Shown piece by piece: positions 25,936 through 34,375 of a stretch of DNA of 64,000 nt. The position numbers and the translations under genes are program-made. The DNA comes from an uncultured Collinsella sp. GTDB lineage: Bacteria; Actinomycetota; Coriobacteriia; Coriobacteriales; Coriobacteriaceae. Each line of letters begins with the position of its first letter. Position 1 is the stretch's first letter. The stretch lies in the NCBI GenBank assembly GCA_959020715.1, contig CAUESV010000005.1:1-64000 (forward strand). The letters run 5' to 3'. A model generated the notes under the pieces. The model was not told the origin of the DNA and ran no database searches. It worked only from the letters and a program-made list of their open reading frames with translations.

Positions 25936-26375
25936 CTACGAATTCAGCCGTCTCATATATTCCTTATAAGGCATGAGAAAATGAACCCGATACATGGTAT
26001 TCAGCGCTAAAAGAGACGAAATGGACATACCGTCTCTATGCTGCCGATACGGCATCGCGAACAACCCCTTCGCGCGGTTGCCCTTGCCCTTGAGCGACTC
26101 AGGGAAGTAGATCTCGTCGAGCTCGCCGCCGCAGCCCCGCCCGGCCCTGAATGGGGGCAGTGGGCCGAGAGGCACTCGATCAGCCTATGGCGCATGGCGT
26201 AGGCGGTCTTGAGGCAGACGCGGCTGCGCTCGACCTCGTAGGCGGAGCCGGCCGTGTCGTCGAACGCCGCCGCGCGGATCACGTCCCTGACGGACTCAAT
26301 CGCGCGGCGGCGCTCGGTCCCGCTCAGCTTCGCCATGTCCCGTTTGAAGGCGATTACCAGGTCCTCGGCGTTCAT
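25936..26375 (-). pseudogene. IS1595-family (ISXO2-like) transposase remnant, frameshifted
   Basis: The first part (26375 toward about 26170) contains CLKTAYAMRHRLIECL, the region before the catalytic core. The reading frame then changes and continues as GGELDEIYFPESLKGKGNRAKG, with the acidic motif LDEIYFPES typical of ISXO2-like transposases. The downstream catalytic part is missing and the N-terminal zinc ribbon is not seen. No terminal inverted repeats are recognisable. It is a dead element, GC-richer than the surrounding AT-rich DNA. Confidence 0.7.
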
Positions 26376-26440
26376 GCTGCCCCGCGGTCTACGAGGCTAA
26401 CGATATGGCGCCGTGGGGACAGATGTGTGTCAATCCTGGT

Positions 26441-26737
26441 CTAACAGAGCTTTTTTAATTGACGCGCCCATATAAATCTTTTCTGCATACTCGACTGCTT
26501 CTGCAGCCTCTGCGGCGCTCCGTAATTGGTAAAGCGACCTGACAGAGAGTGGAATTCGATGTCATAGCTGGCGTCTTCATCGGAGGACAAGACTGCTTGA
26601 TGACTATATGTTTTCATCTCTAGCCATCTCAGGCTATTATAAATATATCCGTTGGCAGCTTTTACGATTTCCGGTACGTTCCAATCGGAATCATTTTTTG
26701 GTAGTTGATAGACATGACTTCTGCTTCGTATGTGCAT
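26441..26737 (-). CDS. Hypothetical protein, doubtful
   Basis: A 98-codon frame in AT-rich DNA, divergent from the DUF2971 gene. It has no clear ribosome site and no motif I recognise; the translation is mildly basic with no signal peptide or membrane segment. It could be a real small gene, a truncated one, or chance. The only support is that the frame fills most of the gap between the IS remnant and the next gene. Confidence 0.3.
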   Translation of the reverse strand: MHIRSRSHVYQLPKNDSDWNVPEIVKAANGYIYNSLRWLEMKTYSHQAVLSSDEDASYDIEFHSLSGRFTNYGAPQRLQKQSSMQKRFIWARQLKKLC

Positions 26738-26802
26738 TCAGTATTTTTGCACTGGATAAAATCAACTGCATCTAATTTAGCTAGATCGGGAAGCGATATT
26801 GC

Positions 26803-27783
26803 ATGGCGCTAAGCTTGACACAGAAAGAAACATATCGGGAGACGCTGGCTAATCTCGTTGCCAAGCAAAACGATGGCGCCTCCATTGTTTCCGCAAAGAA
26901 GGAGCTGGAAGCGCTATCGACTTCTCTCGTCCCGCGAATGCTTTACCGCTATCGACCTCCAAGTGAATACGCTTTTGCCGATCTAGAAAACGCGACTGTT
27001 ACATTTTCTCATCCAAAGGTTTTCAGCGATCAGTGCGACTCGGTACCGATCTATAACTGGAATGGTATAGATGAAATCGAAAGTAATCTCAATGATGATG
27101 AACAAGCGTTAAAGATAATAGATCAAATTGATTTTAGACGACTTGCGTTTGTTTTAGGGGTTCTGGGGGCTCCTTTTAATCCAGCAAGAATAGATGAGTT
27201 CGAGATACTATCCGATGAGGGAAAAGTTAGTCTTTTTCGCTCGGCTGTTAAAAACTTGCGCTTATTTGTTGGAGGATTTGTTGCCCCAGTTCATCAGAAT
27301 AGCTGCCGAAATTGTTGTCGCATTTTGTGCCTAACGGACAATCCTAGCGATTCGAATATGTGGAATGTATATTCCGAAAGCCAAGCGGGTTTCGTTCTTG
27401 CTTACGACAGAGAAGCTATTCGCAATTGCAACATAGCTAACGGAATGCGCACTGAATTATTACCAATTTTATATGATGACGAACCATTTAATTGCGACCC
27501 TCAAATTGCTTGGACTGCTGCTAGGATGCTTGGTCTTAATGTGAGCAGTGATGACATGCTTAGTGATCTACGGGCAATTTACAGAAAGGGCAGTGTGTTT
27601 GAGCGGGAGAACGAATATCGTGCCCGTCTTGTACCAGAGCCAGATGAGCTTGAGATGAATTATGTACAACGCCCATGCAAGCCGTTGCGAGTTATTCTTG
27701 GGAGCAGGATGACTCAAGAGGATAAAGAGCTTTGCATTTGCGCGGCGAATAAACTGGATATTCCTGTAGATGAACAGTGCTAG
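26803..27783 (+). CDS. DUF2971 domain-containing protein
   Basis: The 326-residue protein shows the DUF2971 pattern: MLYRYRPPSEYAFADLENATVTFSHPKVF near residue 46, then ICCFS-like RILCLTDNPSDSNMWNVYSESQAGFVLAYD, and a C-terminal basic region with PCKPLRVILGSRM. DUF2971 proteins are common in accessory and defence-rich islands, but their biochemistry is not established. Codon use is AT-rich compared with the suf and rfb genes, suggesting recent acquisition. The ATG at 26803 has only a weak GGGAAG upstream. Its neighbours, the DUF4365 gene and an orphan, face the same way. Confidence 0.8.
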   Translation: MALSLTQKETYRETLANLVAKQNDGASIVSAKKELEALSTSLVPRMLYRYRPPSEYAFADLENATVTFSHPKVFSDQCDSVPIYNWNGIDEIESNLNDDEQALKIIDQIDFRRLAFVLGVLGAPFNPARIDEFEILSDEGKVSLFRSAVKNLRLFVGGFVAPVHQNSCRNCCRILCLTDNPSDSNMWNVYSESQAGFVLAYDREAIRNCNIANGMRTELLPILYDDEPFNCDPQIAWTAARMLGLNVSSDDMLSDLRAIYRKGSVFERENEYRARLVPEPDELEMNYVQRPCKPLRVILGSRMTQEDKELCICAANKLDIPVDEQC

Positions 27784-27926
27784 TTATCCTTTAATAGTGC
27801 CGTATAGTCAATTATTTGTCAGCTGAATCGGGCGTCAGTAGACTTCTGAGCTGGCGATTGCTATATCTACGGGGGCATTTCGAAAGATAATTTGGTGTAA
27901 TTTACGTTAACGGGAGTTGCTTGTCT

Positions 27927-28568
27927 ATGAGTTTATCTTTATCAAATTGGGATTACTACTTGGTTCTTGAAAGAGAGCTTGTTAATTCCTTTAATTATGT
28001 TGAGCTGAGCAACGATAATTTCTCAACTTATTCAGTTGAATTTGCAAAGATGCTTTTATCGATTTGTTCTGAATTTGATTCGGTTTTTAAAGATTATGTC
28101 GAACTTCGATCCGGAAATAGACCATCTAATATCAAGGAAGCATTCGAGAGCCTGTCTGCTTTGAATGATATTGCCTGTGTAAATGAGGTAGTTGACATTG
28201 CGATTAACCAGAGTATTTCACTCAAACCTTTTAATGCGTGGATAAATGGAATGTATGCAAAATTAACTTGGTGGGATAGCTATAACGCTGTGAAACATGA
28301 TCGTGGTACGTATTTTAGAAAAGCTAATTTGGAGAACTGTTTGAATTCACTGGCAGCTTTATTATGTATCGAAATTGTCAGTTTGAAATGTTTTGGAGTT
28401 AAGCGTTTGACTCCAGTTAATCGATTGTTTCGTATACCTAACAAACAACTTTGCCGATCATTGCCGGGCCAAAATGGACAATGGGATTTGGTTATCGATT
28501 CTAAGGAGCTGAATGAAACATCAAATATGAGACCTGCAAATTTGATGATAGTGAAGAGCGTGAGCTAG
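27927..28568 (+). CDS. Hypothetical protein, possibly HEPN-like
   Basis: The 213-residue, largely helical, soluble-looking protein has AKLTWWDSYNAVKHDRG followed by ANLENCLNSLAALLCIEI. That arrangement recalls helical HEPN-type domains, where a YNxVKHDR stretch sits before the last helix; the resemblance is by eye only. ATG at 27927 lies ten bases after GGGAG; a TTG six bases earlier is less likely. AT-rich codon use matches the flanking genes. It may act with the DUF2971 or DUF4365 genes, but the spacing (143 bp upstream) does not prove an operon. Confidence 0.55.
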   Translation: MSLSLSNWDYYLVLERELVNSFNYVELSNDNFSTYSVEFAKMLLSICSEFDSVFKDYVELRSGNRPSNIKEAFESLSALNDIACVNEVVDIAINQSISLKPFNAWINGMYAKLTWWDSYNAVKHDRGTYFRKANLENCLNSLAALLCIEIVSLKCFGVKRLTPVNRLFRIPNKQLCRSLPGQNGQWDLVIDSKELNETSNMRPANLMIVKSVS

Positions 28569-28608
28569 CGATACTTTGGATCGCACAAAAAATAGATGGC
28601 GTAAGCGT

Positions 28609-28617
28609 GGGGGGGGG
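28609..28617 (+). repeat. Run of nine G, intergenic
   Basis: A homopolymer of nine G lies 41 bp after the preceding gene. Such tracts can slip during replication; here it is far from a start codon. A second G9 run is at 34190-34198. Confidence 0.7.
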
Positions 28618-28652
28618 TGATGACGTCTGCCTGACGCAAAACGGCTTTCGCA

Positions 28653-28973
28653 CTAGAATCTGAAATAACCACAAGGAAGGTTCTTGAGAAGGATGAGGAC
28701 CGCAATGTAGATCTTAGCGGACGCCGCGCCCGACATGTTCGCTGAGCCCCACCTCAGCGACGGGACGATCGACAGCTGGTGCTTATCCGCAGGCTCTCCG
28801 ATCAGGTGCTTAATTCGATCATAGAAGCCGAGGCCGGTCAGCTTCACTGCAGTGGCGTGAACAGCCGGAACATCTATTGCGAATGTATTCTTAAGACCTG
28901 CAGCGTCGACATTGTCGTTGCTCTCTACTATGAAGTGACTCAAGTGGTCACCGGGAATTGAGCCCGTGAGCAC
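28653..28973 (-). other. GC-richer patch with an open frame, possible transposase or gene remnant
   Basis: Between the orphan gene and the DUF4365 gene (28569-29254) the DNA is markedly GC-richer than both neighbours. The 106-codon minus frame begins MLTGSIPGDHLSHFI, which faintly recalls N-termini of some transposases, but it has no catalytic motif and no ribosome site. I cannot assign it. The rest of this gap, including 28974-29254, shows no gene. Confidence 0.2.
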
Positions 28974-29254
28974 GAAATACTGAGCAGTTTAATCAAGAGG
29001 GCCGCTTCCCGGGGACTGGGGGCGCAGCTCTCGGCCAATGGTTTCACCGGGTGGTTACTCTGACGTGCTCGAGCAGGAAGGATGGAGGAGATGGTCCATG
29101 CCCCTGGACACAGTGAGTGCTATTGTTTTATTGGTTATTGTGTCCTTAACCGCTTATTCGATATCAACTGACATGCAGTCTAATTATGTTGGTTGTTATC
29201 TTTATTTTGTCGTTATTAGGTGCTCTTGCGCTAAGGCTGATGGAGCTGATTTTT

Positions 29255-30112
29255 ATGGCATATCCTCCGAAACGTCCAAATAGCCACATAATTGATACAG
29301 AGGCATGCTCTTTCGTCACCTCCCTTATGCCTTCTGAAAACTGGGTTGTTCGAGACTTAACAGAACGTGATTTTGGAATCGATAAAATTTTTGAGCGCTT
29401 TGAAAACGGATTCGCTACTGGTGAATTAATGGCAATTCAGGTGAAGGGAACAAACAAGCCACTCGAAGATAAACCTGAAATTCCATTTTCCATTGATACG
29501 AAGACGCTTTTATACGCTGAAATGTTTGCAATACCTTTTCTTTTAATTAGATGTTCTTTAGCGGATGATGGAGCGTGCTATTTTGTCTGGTTGCAAGAGT
29601 ATATTCGTGTTCGATTGAATTTCGATAATTCGTCTTGGCGAAAGCAAAGGTCAAATACTATTTTAATTCCAACTTCTAATAGATTGGGCGATACCTCTGC
29701 TGAAAGTCGGTTAATCCATATCTCTCGGTTTCCAAAAATGAAAGAGTCATGGATCAAATATTATATAAATACATGTGATTTAGCGTATCGACTTCCGAAT
29801 TATATTGAGGATGATACCGTCACATTAGATTTCGCAATACAATACGTTTTGCCTGTTCTTGATAGCCTTGAGAAGGCTAATAACATGCTTGGTTTAATTT
29901 CCAACCACTTTGTCGCTACTAAATTGAGCCAAGCTATTGAGCTTGGAAAACGTATATGCGACAAAGAGTTTGAAAGCGAATTAACTGATTCGTTTTTTAA
30001 ATTCGTTTGCCTGTGTTCTGATGTACGCAAATCTATAGATGTGCTATCACTTAGATTCGATGTCGATCATATGAGGTTTTTATATGAGTCCGAAGGCATG
30101 GCGGAGTATTAG
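29255..30112 (+). CDS. DUF4365 domain-containing protein
   Basis: The 285-residue protein has an N-terminal domain of the DUF4365 type (about residues 1-150): WVVRDLTERDFGIDKIFE with an acidic motif, then GELMAIQVKGTNKPL, the Q-x-K arrangement seen in restriction-endonuclease-like folds. The rest is helical and unassigned. DUF4365 proteins occur in phage-defence and mobile contexts and are probably nucleases, though this is inferred from fold. ATG at 29255 follows GGAG at nine bases. A further upstream in-frame ATG at 29186 would add a hydrophobic stretch but has no ribosome site. AT-rich codon use suggests acquired DNA. Confidence 0.78.
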   Translation: MAYPPKRPNSHIIDTEACSFVTSLMPSENWVVRDLTERDFGIDKIFERFENGFATGELMAIQVKGTNKPLEDKPEIPFSIDTKTLLYAEMFAIPFLLIRCSLADDGACYFVWLQEYIRVRLNFDNSSWRKQRSNTILIPTSNRLGDTSAESRLIHISRFPKMKESWIKYYINTCDLAYRLPNYIEDDTVTLDFAIQYVLPVLDSLEKANNMLGLISNHFVATKLSQAIELGKRICDKEFESELTDSFFKFVCLCSDVRKSIDVLSLRFDVDHMRFLYESEGMAEY

Positions 30113-30283
30113 TGCTCTGTTTTTTCTGCGGGTTGAATGTAATGCGGGATTTCTTGTCGGATACTTTAATCTACTGCTTATCTTCAAGAAAGACCTGAAA
30201 GGTATTTTGTTTGACTACGTTTGTGCCTAAGTTGCTTTGAAAGCATGGTTTTTAGAGAATAATCCCCGAGCCTTGCTCCGTGT

Positions 30284-30486
30284 GGCGGCACGTAAAAGTT
30301 GTACTGTGCTTGGGCAGGTAAAAGTCCAAGACGATTAGATATCCGAGAGGATATCGAGCCCGCGTCGGGGAGATAAGGTGAGTCCGCGCCGGGGACTTTA
30401 ATTTCGGCGGCAATTAGGTTTCCGAAAGGATGCCGTGGCTGGCAGCCAGCAGAAAACCGCTCTACACACTCCTTCCGCGTGCCGCC
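30284..30486 (+). ncRNA. Candidate structured RNA, about 200 nt, family not identified
   Basis: GGCGGCACG (30284-30292) is the exact complement of CGTGCCGCC (30478-30486) and can close a multi-branched RNA. Inside are CTTGG/CCAAG (30309-30330), GATATCC-GAGA-GGATATC (30338-30355), AGTCC/GGACT near 30381-30398, TTTCGG/CCGAAA near 30402-30427 and CTGG-CAG-CCAG near 30439-30450. The segment is GC-richer than its flanks and has no convincing coding frame. It ends 203 nt before a repeat-protein gene. It could be a riboswitch or an independent RNA; I do not recognise a known class, and the strand is inferred from the downstream gene. The rest of the 30113-30689 gap shows nothing else. Confidence 0.5.
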
Positions 30487-30689
30487 TGCTCAAACGATTT
30501 GCGCCGAAAAGGATATCCGGTTTGTGCCATAAGACGTTGCTGTCGACAATGCACGGGACGGCAAGGACGTGGCGGCTCTCATCAAATTGCAGTCACAAAG
30601 ATACCTTTTATCGATTCCCTGTTGAAAAACTAAATTGATAGTCTGAGAATAACTTAAGAGAGCCTTAAATCTCGGAGAAAGGATGTCGT

Positions 30690-31817
30690 ATGAATAACCT
30701 TCGAGAAAGATGGCGAGGACTAACAGCGCTGGGAGTTGCTGTATTTGCCGCCGCCTGCATGACGGTTGCCCCGGCGCCCTCATTTGCTGATATTGATTCT
30801 CTCGTTGGTCTTCAATATATTGATCATAGCGAGTCTCGCAATTTGACAGGTTTCTCTGTTTCTCGTCCTGCTGGAACGTATTATTTCGACAACGATGGCT
30901 CGATGCAGACCGGACTCGTTCGGTGCGAGGACGGCAACCTTCGCTATTTCGATCCCGAGACTGGCGTCATGGTCACGAACCAGTGGTATAACGATTACGA
31001 AGCCGTTTGGTACTATTTTGGCGCTGACGGGACCGCGGTGTCGAACTGGCAGCTTATCGGCGGGGATTGGTACTACTTCTATCCCGAAAACCACGATATG
31101 GCATACGGCCGAGTTCAGATTGATGGCAAAAACTACTTCCTGAACACCCCTGGCGCCAATGCTGATGGCCGCATGCAGCATAGTGGCTGGATTTATGACT
31201 CCATCTATGGAAAGTGGCTCTATGCGACTTCCAGCGGCGAGCTGTTGACCGGTTGGCATAATATCGGTGGAACTTGGTACTATTTCAATGAGTACGGTGT
31301 CATGCTAACTGGCTGGATCAACGATTCGGGCACCTGGTACTACGCCAACGCCTCCGGCGCGATGGCCACTGGCTGGCTCAATATCGGCGGTGCGTGGTTC
31401 TATCTCGACGGCTCGGGCGCCATGGTCGCTAACGGCTGGCGCAGCCTGGGTGGCTCTTGGTACTGGTTCGACGATTCCGGTGCGATGGCCACCGGCTGGC
31501 GTCAGGTCGGCGGCGCCTGGTACTACTTTAGCGGTTCCGGCGCTATGGCCCACGACGCCTGGGTCGGCGACTACTACCTCCAGTCTTCCGGCGCCATGGC
31601 TACGAATGCCTGGGTTGGCTCCTACTATGTCGGCGAGGACGGCAAGTGGATTCCGGACTACGGTTTAGTTTGGTATAAGAGCGGTAGCGATGTTTACCAT
31701 ACGCATAAGTGTCGTACCGTTGGCAAGGACGCAAAGGGCTATTCGCAGATCTCTATCCAGGAGGCCCGGAAGCGCGGTGCTTTACGAGAGTGCAAGAACT
31801 GCCAACAAATTGGCTAA
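30690..31817 (+). CDS. Choline-binding-repeat surface protein with C-terminal cysteine/histidine module
   Basis: The 375-residue protein has a signal peptide (hydrophobic residues about 12-28, cleavage near SFADI). About a dozen aromatic repeats of the choline-binding type follow, such as GWLNIGGAWFYLDGSGAM. The final 50 residues, with VYHTHKCRTVGK and LRECKNCQQIG, form a compact Cys/His module like those at the end of some secreted proteins; it may bind a metal. No enzyme domain is present. ATG follows AAAGGA. It is the first of seven repeat proteins in the window and the nearest gene to the candidate RNA. Confidence 0.88.
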   Translation: MNNLRERWRGLTALGVAVFAAACMTVAPAPSFADIDSLVGLQYIDHSESRNLTGFSVSRPAGTYYFDNDGSMQTGLVRCEDGNLRYFDPETGVMVTNQWYNDYEAVWYYFGADGTAVSNWQLIGGDWYYFYPENHDMAYGRVQIDGKNYFLNTPGANADGRMQHSGWIYDSIYGKWLYATSSGELLTGWHNIGGTWYYFNEYGVMLTGWINDSGTWYYANASGAMATGWLNIGGAWFYLDGSGAMVANGWRSLGGSWYWFDDSGAMATGWRQVGGAWYYFSGSGAMAHDAWVGDYYLQSSGAMATNAWVGSYYVGEDGKWIPDYGLVWYKSGSDVYHTHKCRTVGKDAKGYSQISIQEARKRGALRECKNCQQIG

Positions 31818-31844
31818 CGCATTATTGAGCTAGTTTTGATTGAG

Positions 31845-31870
31845 GCCCCGTTGCCCTGAGGTGACGGGGT
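31845..31870 (+). terminator. Hairpin between two repeat-protein genes
   Basis: GCCCCGT and ACGGGGT pair around an inner CCC/GG, 27 nt after one stop codon and 27 nt before the next start. There is no T run, so termination would be weak and attenuation is possible. Confidence 0.4.
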
Positions 31871-31897
31871 CGCTGCGTGATTGGATACCGTGCTGCT

Positions 31898-34108
31898 ATG
31901 AAGAAATGCTCATTCGGGGTGTTGGTCTTTTCGGGCCTTGTTTCTTTGGGACTCCTTTTGGGTTCGCCCTCGATGTTATACGCCCTTGATTCGAATAACA
32001 CTGACGAAGGTCCCGCATCTAACGTTGCTATTGCTTCTGTCGAGTCAGGCGTTGATGCTCAGCGCGAATCGACCTTCGCTGTCGAGCAGAACTCTCAGGT
32101 TGATAATGAGACCCCTTCTGAGGTTTCGAATCAAATTGTTTGGCATCAGGGGTGGATATCACCCGAAGAAGGGGCTGGTTATTGGCGTTGGGGCTTGTCC
32201 GACGGAACAATCGCTGTTTCTTCTTGGAGACACATAAACGGTAGCTGGTACTGGTTCGACGACGAAGGTCGAATGGCTCAGGATGGATTGGTTCAAGTCG
32301 GGGGTGCAACTTATGGATTCTCCTCTTCGGGTGCAATGCGTGTCGGCTGGTACCTAGATTCTACAGGCCCCACTTCTGCTTGGCGTTATTTCTCCGGTTC
32401 TGGCGCCATGGTAAAAGGCTGGCTTTCAGACGGCAGCAACTGGTATTGGCTGGATGATGAGGGCAAGATGGTCCACGATACAATGCTGCAGATCGGGGAA
32501 GCCACGTATGGATTCTCCTCTTCTGGCGCAATGCTTATCGGATGGCACCTTGATGCTTCCGTCTGGCATTATTTCTCCGGCTCTGGTGCCATGGTGAAAG
32601 GCTGGCTCTCGGATGGGGGTCGTTGGTACTGGCTTGATCCTGCAGACGGTTCTATGGCCACCGGGTTGAAAGAATGTAATGGCACTTCTTATAGCTTTAA
32701 CAGCTCAGGGGCCATGCTCTCCTCCCAGTGGGCTCTTATTGACAACAACTGGTATTACGCTGACTCCAACGGCTTACTGCATGGAGGCTGGTTACTTCTA
32801 GGGAATTCTTGGTATTACCTGGATCCAGGAAGCCATATTATGCTCACGGGCTTTATGCAAGTGGAGTCGTCCACCTATTTCCTTACGAGTTCAGGCGCCA
32901 TGGCAACAGGCTGGGCACTTGTTGATGGTACTTGGTATTACGCCGCATCAAATGGAGCTATTCAACGAGGACGATGGATAAAGTTCGGAAGCGCCTGGTA
33001 TTACCTTGATGATGTATCCGGCGCAATGTGTACTGGTGAATTCGCGGTAGGAAACACGCGCTATTTTTCTTATGATTCCGGTGCGATGGCATCTTCGTGC
33101 TGGATTAACTTGAGCGACGGTATGGCATGGGCGAAATCGTCTGGAGCACTGAGCGAGCCGTTGCCTACTTCATCTGATGGATCTCCCGTAGTCGCTGATC
33201 GTGCTGACTCGTCTTCATTGCCAGGTGTGATTCATATTGGAGACGCGGTTTTCTATGCGGATGCAAACGGTGCCGTCAATGTAGCATCTGGTTGGATTAT
33301 GTCGAAAGACGCTTCTGACGAAAGCGGCAATACTTGGTATTACGCATCTTCCAATGGTGTCCTTAAGTCTGGTTGGCAATATGTTAACGGTGCGTGGTAT
33401 TGGATGGATCCTTCCACCTACAAGATGAAGACCGGATGGCTCAATGACCGCGGCACGTGGTACTGGCTTCAGCCTTCGGGCGCTATGTTTGCTAACGGGT
33501 GGCTGAAAATCGATGGCGTCGACTACTACTTCAATGCAAGTGGTGCATGGTTGAATACGTCTGGTTCTGTTTTGGGGGTTAATAGGTCCAGCCTGGTCAA
33601 TTGGCTTATGAGCCACGAAAACGATGGCTATTACCGTGGAACACCCTACGATACGCATCTTAGCCAAGAAACATGCATGTATCCAAAGGGTGATCCTCGT
33701 TGGGATGGGTATACCGGTATGAACTGCGGCGGATTTGTATCGCATGCGTATATGAAAGCGGGCGGTAATTTAGCTCCCATTGCCGCCGAGCAGAGCCATT
33801 CCCCTTGGAGTGGAGGTCCCGGAAGGGGCGGCTGCGTTAACGCTTATCGTTGGTACGGCTACGCTATCGATACGTGCGCGAACGTGACTTATTTCAACTC
33901 TATTGATGAGTTGTTGCGCAGTGGCTTGGCTCGTAAGGGGGACATTGTGTTCTTCAATCCTTACAACCCATATGCCGACGATAGCCACATTGGCTTTTTC
34001 TGGGGCAATTCGCCGAGCGAAAATTTGTTCTGGCATAGTGATGGTTATGGAAACCGCATCTCCGGTTTGACCGCTTTGGGTCCATCGAAAGTAATATTGA
34101 TTCGTTAG
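31898..34108 (+). CDS. Choline-binding-repeat protein with C-terminal NlpC/P60-like hydrolase
   Basis: The 736-residue protein has a signal peptide (MKKCSFGVLVFSGLVSLGLL), a linker, and about 20 aromatic repeats at roughly 75-560, such as GWLSDGSNWYWLDDEGKM. A C-terminal papain-like domain of about 170 residues follows. Its likely catalytic pair is Cys610 in MNCGGFVSHAY and His697 in DSHIGFFWG. Such domains cut peptidoglycan peptides. ATG at 31898 gives a classic signal peptide; an in-frame GTG at 31877 overlaps the hairpin before it. The relic at 25531-25644 comes from a relative of this gene. Confidence 0.88.
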   Translation: MKKCSFGVLVFSGLVSLGLLLGSPSMLYALDSNNTDEGPASNVAIASVESGVDAQRESTFAVEQNSQVDNETPSEVSNQIVWHQGWISPEEGAGYWRWGLSDGTIAVSSWRHINGSWYWFDDEGRMAQDGLVQVGGATYGFSSSGAMRVGWYLDSTGPTSAWRYFSGSGAMVKGWLSDGSNWYWLDDEGKMVHDTMLQIGEATYGFSSSGAMLIGWHLDASVWHYFSGSGAMVKGWLSDGGRWYWLDPADGSMATGLKECNGTSYSFNSSGAMLSSQWALIDNNWYYADSNGLLHGGWLLLGNSWYYLDPGSHIMLTGFMQVESSTYFLTSSGAMATGWALVDGTWYYAASNGAIQRGRWIKFGSAWYYLDDVSGAMCTGEFAVGNTRYFSYDSGAMASSCWINLSDGMAWAKSSGALSEPLPTSSDGSPVVADRADSSSLPGVIHIGDAVFYADANGAVNVASGWIMSKDASDESGNTWYYASSNGVLKSGWQYVNGAWYWMDPSTYKMKTGWLNDRGTWYWLQPSGAMFANGWLKIDGVDYYFNASGAWLNTSGSVLGVNRSSLVNWLMSHENDGYYRGTPYDTHLSQETCMYPKGDPRWDGYTGMNCGGFVSHAYMKAGGNLAPIAAEQSHSPWSGGPGRGGCVNAYRWYGYAIDTCANVTYFNSIDELLRSGLARKGDIVFFNPYNPYADDSHIGFFWGNSPSENLFWHSDGYGNRISGLTALGPSKVILIR

Positions 34109-34119
34109 AATTCTGAGTT

Positions 34120-34150
34120 GTAGGGGACTCTCTGGGTCCCCTACCTTTTT
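34120..34150 (+). terminator. Rho-independent terminator
   Basis: GTAGGGGAC and GTCCCCTAC form a perfect 9-bp stem around 7 nt, followed by C and five T, 12 nt after the stop codon. Confidence 0.93.
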
Positions 34151-34189
34151 GACATCTAGTTTGAAAGTTTATTTGAAGTCGGTATTCTT

Positions 34190-34198
34190 GGGGGGGGG
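34190..34198 (+). repeat. Run of nine G upstream of the GH25 gene
   Basis: Nine G lie about 180 bp before the GH25 start codon, in the 5' intergenic region. A length change here could alter promoter geometry only if the promoter is near, which I cannot show. Confidence 0.7.
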
Positions 34199-34375
34199 TA
34201 AGAGTAGGGACTAGGAGTCCTTGGTTTCACCCTGCTGGGAAGTTCTTGTTTACATTGTGGTATTGCGTGCAGTTATTTGTCGTCCTAGATGGCATCTTGT
34301 CCAGTTGGATGTTCAGAAATCTTTCACAGCCATGCTGTAAGCTAAACGCAAACAAGAACGAATGACGAGGTTTAC

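Noticed and set aside
30284..30486. Cobalamin, c-di-GMP or RNase P RNA
   Set aside because: I looked for their conserved core sequences and did not find them, so I left the RNA unclassified.
30430..30638. Two overlapping 67-codon frames in the 30.4-30.6 kb gap
   Set aside because: They overlap each other in different frames, lack ribosome sites and motifs, and lie over the candidate structured RNA.
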